A DNA stretch of 64,000 nucleotides from Pseudoflavonifractor sp. AF19-9AC (lineage in GTDB: Bacteria; Bacillota; Clostridia; Oscillospirales; Oscillospiraceae): positions 205,762-269,761 of the forward strand of contig NZ_QUGI01000001.1 of NCBI RefSeq assembly GCF_003478995.1, in the 5' to 3' direction. Below, in pieces: positions 41,801 to 49,257 of this stretch. Each line of letters begins with the position of its first letter. Position 1 is the first letter of the stretch. Position numbers and translations under genes: made by a program. The notes beneath the pieces are model-generated. The model was not told the origin of the DNA. It saw only the letters and a list, made by a program, of their open reading frames with translations, and did no database searches.

Positions 41801-43290
41801 CGTCCGGCGACAATGCCAACTCCACGGCTATGGTGGTGATTGCCCTGGCCAGTGTGGGCATTAACCCGGATACGGATTCCCGCTTTATCAAAAATGGAAA
41901 CAGTGTGTTGGATGGGCTTTTGTCCTTTGCACTGGCGGATAATTCCGGATTTGGCCACACCAACAATGATACGCTGAGCAGCGGCTCCACAGAGCAGGCC
42001 TTCCGTGCCCTGATTGCCGCCAGCCAGGTCATGGCCAACGGAGAGGCGTACAACGTCTATGACTTCAGCGCTAATACCGATCTGGAGCCTGGGAGAGCCA
42101 CAGGGGATGGAGAGGTTGTCCCTCCTGTAGATCCCGAACCCGGGAATAAAAACATTACCGTTTACTTTACCATGAAGGCGGACACCGGCTATTGGGTACC
42201 CCGGAAGGCGGTCTCGGTCAAAGAAGGCTCTACGGTGTACCACGTGTTTACCACTGCACTGGAGGGTACTGGAATCACCTATACCGGTGCAGAGAGCGGC
42301 TATATCTCCTCGGTAACCAAGGACGGAAAAACCTTGGGCGAGTTTACAGACGGAAAGGATTCCGGCTGGCTGTACAAAGTAAATGGACAGCTGCCTGAAG
42401 TGGGCCTGACTTCCTATGTGGTGGAGAGCGGCGATGAGGTTCTCTGGTACTATACAACGGACTGGACCACAGACCCGGATGCCGGAGCCGTGAAGCCCCT
42501 TCCGAAGCCCGAGACGGTTGTGGAGAAAAAGGGAGATAACAGCTATGCAATCACCCTGCCCAAGGACAGTAACGGCTCCGTGCTGGTGACCATCCCGGAT
42601 GTGTCCCAGGGCGACCTGCTGGTCATTGTCCACGCGGACGGTACCCAGGAAGTGATCAAGAAGTCCGTGGTTCGGGACAGCACGGCCTATCTGGTTCTGG
42701 ATGAAAACGCCACTGTCAAGGTAGTGGACTATGTCAGTGATTTCAATGACGTAAAGGAGAACGACTGGTACGCCAGCGCGGTGGACTTTATCGCCGGTCG
42801 CGGATTGTTCTCCGGTGTGGGCAACGGCAGCTTTGCCCCCAACGTGACCCTCAGCCGGGGCATGGTGGTAACAGTGCTGTACGCCCTGGAGGAGCCCGGT
42901 GCGCAAAAGGTCGAAGATTTGTTCTCTGATGTGTCCGGGGATGACTGGTATGCGCAGGGAACGGCCTGGGCGGTGAATGCTGGCATTGTCTCCGGCTATG
43001 GGGACGGCCGGTTCGGGCCGGATGATGCCATTACCCGGGAGCAGCTGGCCCTGATGCTGTACCGCTACGCTCAGAGCATGAAGCTGGCCACCGGCACCGG
43101 GGCATCTTTGGCTGCCTTCGGAGACGAGGCGGCAATTTCGGACTGGGCCCGGCAGGCCATGTCCTGGGCCGTAGGTGCCGGAATCATGAGCGGAACTCCG
43201 GAGAAAATGCTGAATCCCGGCGGAACCGCCACCCGGGCCGAGGCCGCCGTTATGGTAAGCCAGTTTGTGGCCTGGATGCTGAGCGCCTGA
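38881..43290 (+). CDS. SLH-anchored surface protein with transcobalamin-like toroid and DUF4430 domains
   Basis: A 1,469-residue exported protein; the start at 38881 follows GGAAAGGAAG. A signal peptide ends at about residue 28. The N-terminal domain (30-160) itself looks DUF4430-like (YYYNHGYANGLTDVV, LYFWFYQDTSDWSD). Four or more Ig-like repeats follow (near 270-318, 374-419, 590-648, 717-770). A helical toroid region (774-1066) has repeats such as DTTANVIAGLSFY, NSTAMVVIALASVGI and STEQAFRALIAAS. A DUF4430/transcobalamin C-terminal-like domain (1089-1200) has DSGWLYKVNGQLPEVG and DEVLWYYT. Three SLH repeats (1287-1467) anchor it to the wall. Toroid plus DUF4430 is the fold pair of intrinsic factor and transcobalamin. 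With the cobalamin riboswitch upstream, a corrinoid-capturing role is the best inference. Confidence 0.85.
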   Translation: MRKGRRRGLSLLLVLVMLLGLLPGTAWAAGDEITVYVSAAKDGAFLTGKNDQVIADVPVKVPKDAATIDAAFVALHQQYYDGEAAEGYETAESSWGASVTKFWGVTSSYVGYYYNHGYANGLTDVVSDGGYLYFWFYQDTSDWSDQYVHFGAEKTTVSGGQAVELQLSGSEGGVSGAALTVNGQPLPGRVTDEEGQVTLYFPQEGEYLISAVPGSEEEYFVPPVCWVTVTEDDPNMAEAVDGDKEALALPNEATENLDLPLVGESGKSTISWESGTPDVIDSQGRVTRGAEEKTVTLTATLTYGSESETKEFSVKVPALSTSELLDKAAAALSGGLSPKQWNEDFSAPGDINIVAVAQAAVNAVVSGVTVGSTVTSDKEGTIGADGTITYSNRAQTANVTFTLSLGEESKTVECAVSVPRKAETRQSVMDAITEEVLEEAILKNNTDLNNVTDDLNFTSLSDVLGYCVKAEWSVPQEMSDYLDARFGDVTRPAYGEQDKTFSLQVTLSWDMAMDPYMGYVGPVPENKTFTYEVTIKAITEQEYNQAKADVDAALKDYDPSVIKYADDSSISVDLKAVTQTLNLQGISGLNCEWTTSDPDVVKAPVYGVGRAEVCRPAVDEHDAACTLTLTAEKYGYSASREISVTVKAVEQAELDAQQAYMNAVKQALDFDVIKKENLRAEEITGNLQMVYRGIYDSQTGEVTWKTSNTGNTGIVISWESSNSDVLKTYGTVTRPAQNTQVTMTATLHSPLLSNYVEDETVSIQLTVLADGQKNRVDTLMENIAAGYTNDASEWVIMDMAAYLASHENTQYKTTDEAKQTYINTAINALTGESISETVYSKTILAMQSIGVDSQRLYPVNSNDAVSAVAGLNGISHSSSAWVAPYTLAAYNQGEYNSDAYEQAIIGQLLSNQSGDGCWSEFGTIDTTANVIAGLSFYYDTDPQVKEAVDKALDYLSRKQKSTGVYDDGNTGDVTSGDNANSTAMVVIALASVGINPDTDSRFIKNGNSVLDGLLSFALADNSGFGHTNNDTLSSGSTEQAFRALIAASQVMANGEAYNVYDFSANTDLEPGRATGDGEVVPPVDPEPGNKNITVYFTMKADTGYWVPRKAVSVKEGSTVYHVFTTALEGTGITYTGAESGYISSVTKDGKTLGEFTDGKDSGWLYKVNGQLPEVGLTSYVVESGDEVLWYYTTDWTTDPDAGAVKPLPKPETVVEKKGDNSYAITLPKDSNGSVLVTIPDVSQGDLLVIVHADGTQEVIKKSVVRDSTAYLVLDENATVKVVDYVSDFNDVKENDWYASAVDFIAGRGLFSGVGNGSFAPNVTLSRGMVVTVLYALEEPGAQKVEDLFSDVSGDDWYAQGTAWAVNAGIVSGYGDGRFGPDDAITREQLALMLYRYAQSMKLATGTGASLAAFGDEAAISDWARQAMSWAVGAGIMSGTPEKMLNPGGTATRAEAAVMVSQFVAWMLSA

Positions 43291-43423
43291 ATGGAATGCT
43301 TCGTTATGTACGGCTGAAAGAAAATTTTGTGCGTGCAAAAGTTTGCATTTTCCCCCGAAACTTTGCCATATCGTATAACATGATTCTGAAGGATATTTCA
43401 CCGTGCAGAATCGGGGTATGGAA

Positions 43424-43615
43424 ATGAGCGGGAAAGAGATTAAGCACATTGGTTTGCGCGTAGATATGGAGTCGTATGGGAAACTGCGCTACATTGCACG
43501 TTATGAGTGGCGCACCATTAACAGTCAGGTGTATCACCTGATTCGTGCCAGCATTCTGGAATTTGAGCGGGAACACGGCCCTATTCCCTTGGAAGAGACC
43601 GATGCGCTCAGATAA
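43424..43615 (+). CDS. Ribbon-helix-helix DNA-binding protein, copy 1
   Basis: A 63-residue Arc/MetJ-type protein. The ATG at 43424 is chosen after CGGGGT; other nearby in-frame ATGs are at 43403 and 43418. It has the beta strand KHIGLRVDMESYGKLR and the helix pair YIARYEWRTINSQVYHLIRA. The protein ends EFEREHGPIP. It is clearly homologous to the next small gene (same strand-helix-helix layout and EREHG-IP ending). A probable transcription regulator with unknown target. Confidence 0.75.
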   Translation: MSGKEIKHIGLRVDMESYGKLRYIARYEWRTINSQVYHLIRASILEFEREHGPIPLEETDALR

Positions 43616-43641
43616 AGAAGCGTTCAAAGCTGTACAATTTT

Positions 43642-43675
43642 AAATTACCTCCGCCAGAAATGGCGGAGGTAATTT
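43642..43675 (+). terminator. Intrinsic terminator between the two RHH genes
   Basis: A perfect 15-bp stem (43642-43656 with 43661-43675), loop GAAA, then TTTT. Confidence 0.9.
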
Positions 43676-43715
43676 TTTGCCCTAAAAATGCACTAATATT
43701 TAGTTTAATTTAAGG

Positions 43716-43776
43716 GCGTTCGGTTATGCTTGTTCTATCCCATGTGAGGAGAGAGGAATTATGAAAAACCGAACGC
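43716..43776. promoter_or_regulatory. Inverted repeat around the second RHH gene start
   Basis: gcgttcggtt (43716-43725) and aaccgaacgc (43767-43776) are perfect inverted copies flanking the ribosome binding site and start. It could be an operator for autoregulation or an RNA hairpin masking the start region. Confidence 0.5.
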
Positions 43777-43937
43777 ATCTGAGTATCCGAATGGATACGG
43801 AAATCCATGATAAGTTACAGTATGTAGCAGCCTATGAGGGGCGGTCTATGAGCGGTCAGATCTTGTATCTGATTCAGAAGTGCATCCGGGAGCACGAAAG
43901 AGAGCACGGTTCCATTCCCCAGGAGGATATGAAATGA
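43761..43937 (+). CDS. Ribbon-helix-helix DNA-binding protein, copy 2
   Basis: A 58-residue protein, short but convincing. GAGAGGAATT precedes the ATG. It reads MKNRTHLSIRMDTEIHDKLQ, then YVAAYEGRSMSGQILYLIQK and CIREHEREHGSIPQED: a strand followed by two helices, as in Arc. About a third of positions match the gene at 43424. Its stop overlaps the comFC start (ATGA), so it is translationally coupled to comFC and may regulate that unit. Confidence 0.8.
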   Translation: MKNRTHLSIRMDTEIHDKLQYVAAYEGRSMSGQILYLIQKCIREHEREHGSIPQEDMK

Positions 43938-44620
43938 GCTTGGGCACAGCCATTCTGAATCTGCTGTTTCCGCCCAAATGCCCCTTTTGCCACGTCGTGC
44001 TGGAGGATCCCGAGGCGGGCCTGTGTCCGGATTGCCAAGTCAGCCTGCCCTGGCTGACCGGACAGGCCGCGGAGCGAAAGATTGAGTTTGCCGACGGCTG
44101 CTATTCGCCCCTTGCTTACCGGGACCGGGTGAGAGAGGGTGTGCACCACCTGAAATTCCACCGCTGCCGGGCCAGTACGGCTCCTTTTGGCATGCTGATG
44201 GCCCAGTGCGCCCGGGACCATCTGACGGAGAAGGCAGACGCAGTTACCTGGACACCGCTGAGCCGAAAGCGCCTTCGCCAGAGGGGCTTTGATCAGGCGG
44301 AGCTGCTGGCCAGGGCAGTGGGGAAAGAGCTTGGTCTGCCGGTAGTGCCCACCCTGGAGAAATTCCGAAATACCCAGCCCCAGTCCTCCCTGACGGAAGC
44401 GGCCCAGCGCCGGGCCAACGCCCGAGGGGCCTACCGTCTGCGCCCCGGAGCCCAGGTGTCCGGTCAGCGCCTTCTTCTGGTGGACGACGTGGTGACCTCC
44501 GGGGCCACTCTGGATGAGTGCGCCTATCTCCTGAAGCAGGCGGGTGCCCAGCGGGTGTGGTGCCTCACACTGGCCCAGGCGGGGCACAAGGGGAAAAACC
44601 AGGAGCAGAGGAAAAATTAA
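43934..44620 (+). CDS. comFC: ComF family phosphoribosyltransferase-like protein
   Basis: A 228-residue protein; its start overlaps the stop of the RHH gene and uses AGGAGG at 43921. The N-terminus has a CPFC...CPDC zinc-finger pattern, and the C-terminus the PRTase motif LLLVDDVVTSGATLDE. The middle contains the family signature KRLRQRGFDQAELLAR. ComFC proteins take part in DNA uptake during competence; here no other competence genes are adjacent. Confidence 0.93.
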   Translation: MSLGTAILNLLFPPKCPFCHVVLEDPEAGLCPDCQVSLPWLTGQAAERKIEFADGCYSPLAYRDRVREGVHHLKFHRCRASTAPFGMLMAQCARDHLTEKADAVTWTPLSRKRLRQRGFDQAELLARAVGKELGLPVVPTLEKFRNTQPQSSLTEAAQRRANARGAYRLRPGAQVSGQRLLLVDDVVTSGATLDECAYLLKQAGAQRVWCLTLAQAGHKGKNQEQRKN

Positions 44621-44631
44621 GGAAGAAACGG

Positions 44632-44660
44632 TTGAAAAGCATAGTTTAACCCGCTATAAT
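44632..44660 (+). promoter_or_regulatory. Promoter of mreB
   Basis: TTGAAA (44632-44637), 17-bp spacer, TATAAT (44655-44660). Confidence 0.8.
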
Positions 44661-44731
44661 AAAATAAGATTGATTTCCCGTGGAAACGGGTTATACTAAA
44701 AAATATTTTAACTGCAAGGTGGAACATTACT

Positions 44732-45763
44732 ATGGGTCTGTTCAGCAAGGATATCGGTATCGACCTGGGTACCGCTTCTGTTTTGGTATATATTAAGGGC
44801 AAGGGCGTGGTGCTGCGGGAGCCCTCCGTGGTGGCTATGGACAAGAATACGGGCAAGCTGCTGAAGGTGGGTACTGAGGCCGAGGCCATGCTGGGCCGTA
44901 CCCCCGGCAACATTGTGGCCATGCGCCCCCTGCGTGACGGTGTCATCTCGGACTACGACATGACCGAGCGCATGCTCAAGGAGTTTATCAAGAAGGTCAC
45001 CACCTTCTCTATCTTCAAGCCCCGCCTGCTCATCTGCGTCCCCTCCGGCATTACCGAGGTGGAGGAACGCGCCGTAGTGGACGCCGGCATCCAGGCCGGT
45101 GCCCGCCGGGCTTACCTCATTGAGGAGCCGGTAGCCGCTGCCATTGGAGCCGGCATCGACATCACCAAGCCCGACGGCCACATGGTGGTGGACATCGGCG
45201 GCGGCACCGCCGACATTGCGGTCATCTCCCTGGGCGGCGTGGTGGAGTCTGCCTCTATCAAGACCGCAGGTGACAAGTTTGACGAGGCGGTGGTGAAGTA
45301 TATCCGCCGCAAGCACAACGTTCTCATCGGTGACCGCACCGCTGAGGAGCTGAAAAAGACCATCGGCTGTGTCTTCCCCCGTCCTGAGGAGGTCACCATG
45401 GAGATCAAGGGCCGCTGCCTGATGACCGGCCTGCCCCGTGTGTTCTCCGTCTCCTCCGGCGAGATGATTGAGGCCTTCGAGGAGGTGTCCAGCCGGATTC
45501 TGGAGGCCATCCACGCCGTGCTGGAGCGCACGCCCCCCGAACTGGTGGCCGACATTTCCACCAACGGCATTGTGATGACCGGCGGCGGCAGCCTAGTCTG
45601 GGGCTTTGACAAACTGGTGGAGTCCCACACCGGCATTGAGACCCACATTGCGGACGACGCCATCTCCTGCGTGGCCTTCGGCACCGGCAAGAGCCTGGAC
45701 AGCCTGGATCAGATGCAGGACGGCACGATGAACCTGTCCCGCCGCCGTCAGATGAGCTATTAA
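44732..45763 (+). CDS. mreB: Rod shape-determining protein MreB/Mbl
   Basis: A 343-residue actin homologue forming membrane-bound filaments that guide lateral wall synthesis. The phosphate-1 motif DIGIDLGTASVLVY, the phosphate-2 motif MVVDIGGGTADIAVISLGG and the adenosine-site segment GIVMTGGGSLVWGFD are present. A short N-terminus (MGLFSKD) gives a membrane-binding patch. mreC and mreD are not beside it, so this may be an Mbl-type or solitary copy. Confidence 0.94.
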   Translation: MGLFSKDIGIDLGTASVLVYIKGKGVVLREPSVVAMDKNTGKLLKVGTEAEAMLGRTPGNIVAMRPLRDGVISDYDMTERMLKEFIKKVTTFSIFKPRLLICVPSGITEVEERAVVDAGIQAGARRAYLIEEPVAAAIGAGIDITKPDGHMVVDIGGGTADIAVISLGGVVESASIKTAGDKFDEAVVKYIRRKHNVLIGDRTAEELKKTIGCVFPRPEEVTMEIKGRCLMTGLPRVFSVSSGEMIEAFEEVSSRILEAIHAVLERTPPELVADISTNGIVMTGGGSLVWGFDKLVESHTGIETHIADDAISCVAFGTGKSLDSLDQMQDGTMNLSRRRQMSY

Positions 45764-45806
45764 TCCGCCTGGGCGGCGAGAGAGACGAGAGGAGAATCCG
45801 GAACCT

Positions 45807-46178
45807 ATGGCACTGCACGAATCAGGGGAGGACTATCTGGAGGCAATTCTGGTCCTTCAGGAGGAAAAAGGAATTGTCCATTCCATTGATGTGGCCCAGC
45901 ATCTGGGTTACAGCAAGCCCTCAGTGAGCCGTGCCATGTCCATCCTCCGAACCAGCGGCCACATTGTCATGGAAAAGGACGGGCAGCTGAAACTGACAGA
46001 GGAAGGGCTGCGGGTAGCCTCCAGTATTTATGAGCGGCACAAGCTGCTGACCAACTGGCTCATCCATCTGGGGGTCTCTCCGGAAACTGCGGCAGAGGAC
46101 GCCTGCAAAATCGAGCATGACATCAGCGAGGAGACCTTTCAGTGCTTGAAGCGGCATGCTCAGGAGCCGGAGCAATAA
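45807..46178 (+). CDS. DtxR/MntR-family metal-dependent repressor
   Basis: A 123-residue regulator. An N-terminal winged helix-turn-helix (residues 1-70: ESGEDYLEAILVLQEEKG, then AQHLGYSKPSVSRAMSILR) precedes a dimerisation domain with metal ligands EERHKLL-like (YERHKLLTNWL) and EDACKIEHDIS. There is no SH3-like third domain, as in MntR. Such repressors bind Mn or Fe and shut off metal uptake. It begins 43 bp after mreB. Confidence 0.9.
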   Translation: MALHESGEDYLEAILVLQEEKGIVHSIDVAQHLGYSKPSVSRAMSILRTSGHIVMEKDGQLKLTEEGLRVASSIYERHKLLTNWLIHLGVSPETAAEDACKIEHDISEETFQCLKRHAQEPEQ

Positions 46179-46185
46179 GAACCTG

Positions 46186-46224
46186 AAAACGGCGCGGAGC
46201 AGCGTTGCTGTTCCGCGCCGTTTT
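46186..46224 (+). terminator. Intrinsic terminator of the DtxR-type gene
   Basis: A 13-bp outer stem (46186-46198 with 46212-46224) with an inner GCAGC/GCTGT extension; TTTT at the end. Confidence 0.8.
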
Positions 46225-46313
46225 GATGACAGAATCCGGGATCGGACCACAGGGAAGATATCGAGAACATCGCCCCGAAAAAGAAGGGGCGGTTCAAGAA
46301 AGAAGGGGAATGC

Positions 46314-47141
46314 TTGAATCTGCAAGATATTCTGTCCGGCCTGACCAGCGGGCTGAAAATCAGTTTGAATCTGTCAGTGGGCAGCATCATCCGGGTCATA
46401 CTCCTGATCCTGGTGGGCGTCATCCTGATCCGGGTCCTCACCAGGCTGGTAGGGCGGATGCTGGAGCGCTCCAAGGCGCTGGCCTCCCTGCGTGTGTACA
46501 TCCTCTCCGTGTTCCGGATTGGGCTTTGGTTCCTGCTGGTGCTGATTGTGGCTGAATCGGTGGGAATCCCCACAGCGTCCATCATTGCCCTGCTGAGCGT
46601 GGCCGGTTTGGCGGTCTCCCTGGCTTTGCAGAACACCCTGTCCAATGTGGCGGGGGGTATCACCCTGCTCATTACGAAGCCCTTCCAGGTGGGGGACTAC
46701 GTGGAGGCGGATGGAGTGAGCGGCACCGTCAAGGCGGTGGACCTGTCCTACACCACCTTCACCACCATTGACAACAAGGAAATTTTTATTCCCAACAGTC
46801 AGCTCTCCTCCGTGAAGATTGTAAACTATACCGCCTCGGGAAAGCGGAGGGTGGACCTCTACTTCAGCGCCTCCTATGACGCGCCCACCAAGACGGTGAA
46901 GGACGCCATCCGGGAAGTAGTGGATGCCATTCCACAGATTATCCGGGATCCGGAGCCGGTGATCTGGCTGTCCGCCTATGAGTCCAGCAGTATCAAGTAT
47001 GTGGTGCGGGCCTGGACCACCACAGAGGATTACTGGGACGTGTACTATACCCTCCAGGAGGGCGTGCGGGAGTCCTTTGCCCGACATGGGGTGGAGATGA
47101 CCTACGACCACCTGAACGTCCATCTGATGAAGGAAAAATGA
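46314..47141 (+). CDS. MscS-family mechanosensitive channel
   Basis: A 275-residue small-conductance channel opening under osmotic downshock. A TTG start at 46314 follows AAGGGG; the overlapping ATG at 46310 is in another frame. Three transmembrane helices are followed by the pore-lining TM3 pattern ALLSVAGLAVSLALQNTLSN and the beta domain (PFQVGDYVEADGVSGTV, FIPNSQLSS). A C-terminal alpha/beta domain completes the vestibule. Confidence 0.93.
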   Translation: MNLQDILSGLTSGLKISLNLSVGSIIRVILLILVGVILIRVLTRLVGRMLERSKALASLRVYILSVFRIGLWFLLVLIVAESVGIPTASIIALLSVAGLAVSLALQNTLSNVAGGITLLITKPFQVGDYVEADGVSGTVKAVDLSYTTFTTIDNKEIFIPNSQLSSVKIVNYTASGKRRVDLYFSASYDAPTKTVKDAIREVVDAIPQIIRDPEPVIWLSAYESSSIKYVVRAWTTTEDYWDVYYTLQEGVRESFARHGVEMTYDHLNVHLMKEK

Positions 47142-47177
47142 GAAGCTGCCCTTGGGGCGCTTCGGAACCAACTTGAG

Positions 47178-47208
47178 GAGGCCGCCTGCCCGGGCGGCCT
47201 CTTTTTTT
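47178..47208 (+). terminator. Intrinsic terminator after the MscS gene
   Basis: A 9-bp stem gaggccgcc/ggcggcctc (47178-47186 with 47193-47201) then TTTTTTT. Confidence 0.85.
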
Positions 47209-47261
47209 GCCTATATGGGATGTGTGAATGTGATTTGTGTCACATTCCGCCCACGGGGCCT

Positions 47262-47738
47262 TCAGGGCATGGTAAGCCCGTGGAGAAAGCCGTCCAGCTG
47301 GGGGGAGAGCACCTCGCCGCCGATAACGGTATTTTTGTAAAGAAGCAGATTGGCCTGGACTCCCTGTTCCCCGGTTGGATAGTTGGTGACCTCATAGGTG
47401 TAGCGCTTGACCCGTTTGCCGGCGTATTTGGTGAGGTCGAAGCCCTGCTCCGATTGGAGCGTCAGATACTCATCATAGCTCTCGTCCATTTCCTCCGGGA
47501 TGAGCAGCTCCTGGGTGGCCAGAGGCTCGGAATTGACCTCCCAGCCGAAGGCACGCAGATAGTCCACCCGGTCCTCGTTGCTTTTGACGCCGGTGGGGTC
47601 CGGCTCCGTGGATGCGGAGACCGCCCAGAAATCGGTGCGGGTCAGGTTCAGTACCAGGGCACAGCAGCAGGCCAGCGCCGCCACAGCCGCTCCAAAGGCC
47701 AGCTTCCGCCGGGGAATTTTGGCGGTTACAATCAACAC
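47262..47738 (-). CDS. DUF4830 membrane-anchored protein
   Basis: A 158-residue protein with a GTG start at 47738, eight bases after AAGGAG. An N-terminal anchor (KLAFGAAVAALACCCALVLN) precedes an extracytoplasmic domain with VKSNEDRVDYLRAFGWEVN and ELLIPEEMDESYDEYLTLQ, the pattern of DUF4830. It then reads KRVKRYTYEVTNYP and a short C-terminal beta part. Function is unknown. Located between MscS and a methyltransferase gene without clear operon links. Confidence 0.85.
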   Translation of the reverse strand: MLIVTAKIPRRKLAFGAAVAALACCCALVLNLTRTDFWAVSASTEPDPTGVKSNEDRVDYLRAFGWEVNSEPLATQELLIPEEMDESYDEYLTLQSEQGFDLTKYAGKRVKRYTYEVTNYPTGEQGVQANLLLYKNTVIGGEVLSPQLDGFLHGLTMP

Positions 47739-47820
47739 AGCACATTCTCCTTCCGTTGAGGGTGTTCTCCCTTCAACCTATGCGGAGCCGTCTGCGCTTA
47801 TGTCCCGGAAAGTTCAAAAC

Positions 47821-48561
47821 TTAAGGATTGCCCTGCTCCTTCACTGCCCGAACTAAGAGCATCATGGGGCGTCGCAGCTCGTCGGTCATGCCTTCCAGAT
47901 GGAGCATCTTAGGATCGGGCTGGGCCTCCTCCACTGCCTGGAGTTGAAATCCGGCCTGAAGCAGCCCCATAAGAATTTGAGTCAGAGTATGGTGCTGCTT
48001 GGTCACGGTTTTCCCCAAGAAGACCGTTTCCCGCGGACCGGGTTCAAAGTATCGGTCCACGGGCCAATATAGAATATTCCCGTCAGAGTCCCGAATCCAC
48101 TCCTGATGCACGCCGCTGGTAAAAACAGGGTGTTCTATACTGAACACAAAGATACCGTGGTCCTTCAAAGTCTGATAGACCTGGTGAAAAATCCCGGAAA
48201 GGTCTTCCACATAATGGAGAACCAAGCTGGAAAGCACCAGATCAAAGGTGTTTTCAGGGTAGGCATATTGTTCCAGATCGCATAGCTGATATTGAATCCG
48301 AGGATGGGCATTTCGAAGCCGTGCCTCTTCAATCATGCGCTGACTCTGATCAATACCTACGATGCTGCTTGCTCCGCAATCGGCGGCATATCGGCAATGC
48401 CAGCCATACCCACACCCCAGATCCAACATGTGAATATCCTTCAAAGGAGGCAGAAGGGGACGGAGCTGATGCCATTCCCCTGCTCCCTCCAGTCCCTGTT
48501 GGCTGCGGGACATTTTGGCGTAAGCTTGAAAAAAGTCGTTGTTATCATAAATTCCAGTCAA
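47821..48561 (-). CDS. Class I SAM-dependent methyltransferase
   Basis: A 246-residue methyltransferase. The SAM-binding glycine motif is MLDLGCGYGWHCRYA, with an acidic end of strand 2 at IVGIDQSQRMIEEA and motif IV-like NTFDLVLSSLVLHYVEDL. The substrate is not deducible; overall it is of the UbiE/Methyltransf_11 type. It starts six bases after the TrmN6-like gene ends, so both are in one transcript. Confidence 0.85.
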   Translation of the reverse strand: MTGIYDNNDFFQAYAKMSRSQQGLEGAGEWHQLRPLLPPLKDIHMLDLGCGYGWHCRYAADCGASSIVGIDQSQRMIEEARLRNAHPRIQYQLCDLEQYAYPENTFDLVLSSLVLHYVEDLSGIFHQVYQTLKDHGIFVFSIEHPVFTSGVHQEWIRDSDGNILYWPVDRYFEPGPRETVFLGKTVTKQHHTLTQILMGLLQAGFQLQAVEEAQPDPKMLHLEGMTDELRRPMMLLVRAVKEQGNP

Positions 48562-48567
48562 AAGAAT

Positions 48568-49203
48568 TCACCTCTCAGAGTAGGATATCATCCATTCCAG
48601 TCCCGGCCGCCCCTGGCGCACGCTCTCCACCAGGACACAATAAGGGGGATGGGAGGGGCTGTGGTGCAGCAGCTGGAGGCGTTTGGGCTCCAGCCCGGCC
48701 TTCCGCAGGGCGGCGAACACGTCCACCAGGCGCTCCGGCCGATGGCACAGGGCGAAGCGGCCCCCGTTCCGGGTCAGCCGCCCGGCAGCGGCGCACAGCT
48801 CGTCCAGAGTGCACTGCTCCTCGCTGCGGGCGCTGCCGCCGCTGGTTCCCGCGCCCACGGGGAAATAAGGCGGATTGGACACCACCAGATCAAACTGGCC
48901 GGCAGGAAAGGGAGCGCAGCGCAGGTCCTCCTGGACAATGGTTCCCTCCAGGCCGTTCTGAACCAGGTTTTCCCGGGCTGTGCAGGCAGCAAGAGGGTCC
49001 AGTTCCACCCCGTGCAGCTGGAGACCGGCTTCGCGTCGGGCCAGCAGCAGAAGGAGCACGCCGCTCCCCGTCCCCAGATCACACACCCGCCAGCCGGGGC
49101 GCAGGGTGGCAAAGTTCCCAAGGGCCAGACTGTCCTGCCCCAGAGGAAAGACCCCGTCCGGCCAGGTGAGGGTATAGGGCCCCAACTGTTCCCGTCCTGC
49201 CAT
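48568..49203 (-). CDS. tRNA1(Val) (adenine-N6)-methyltransferase-like (YfiC/YabB family)
   Basis: A 211-residue protein with AAAGGAGG before the ATG. The SAM loop is VCDLGTGSGVLLLLLA and the N6-adenine/carboxamide methyltransferase motif is VVSNPPYFP. Conserved start LTWPDGVFPLGQDSLALG matches the YabB/TrmN6 group, which methylates A37 of tRNA-Val in E. coli. In Firmicutes this gene neighbours rsmI, as here, though divergently. Confidence 0.85.
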   Translation of the reverse strand: MAGREQLGPYTLTWPDGVFPLGQDSLALGNFATLRPGWRVCDLGTGSGVLLLLLARREAGLQLHGVELDPLAACTARENLVQNGLEGTIVQEDLRCAPFPAGQFDLVVSNPPYFPVGAGTSGGSARSEEQCTLDELCAAAGRLTRNGGRFALCHRPERLVDVFAALRKAGLEPKRLQLLHHSPSHPPYCVLVESVRQGRPGLEWMISYSER

Positions 49204-49257
49204 GTGTTCTGCCTCCTTTCCAGTGAGAAAAGCATACCATATTCAGACGGTCTATGC

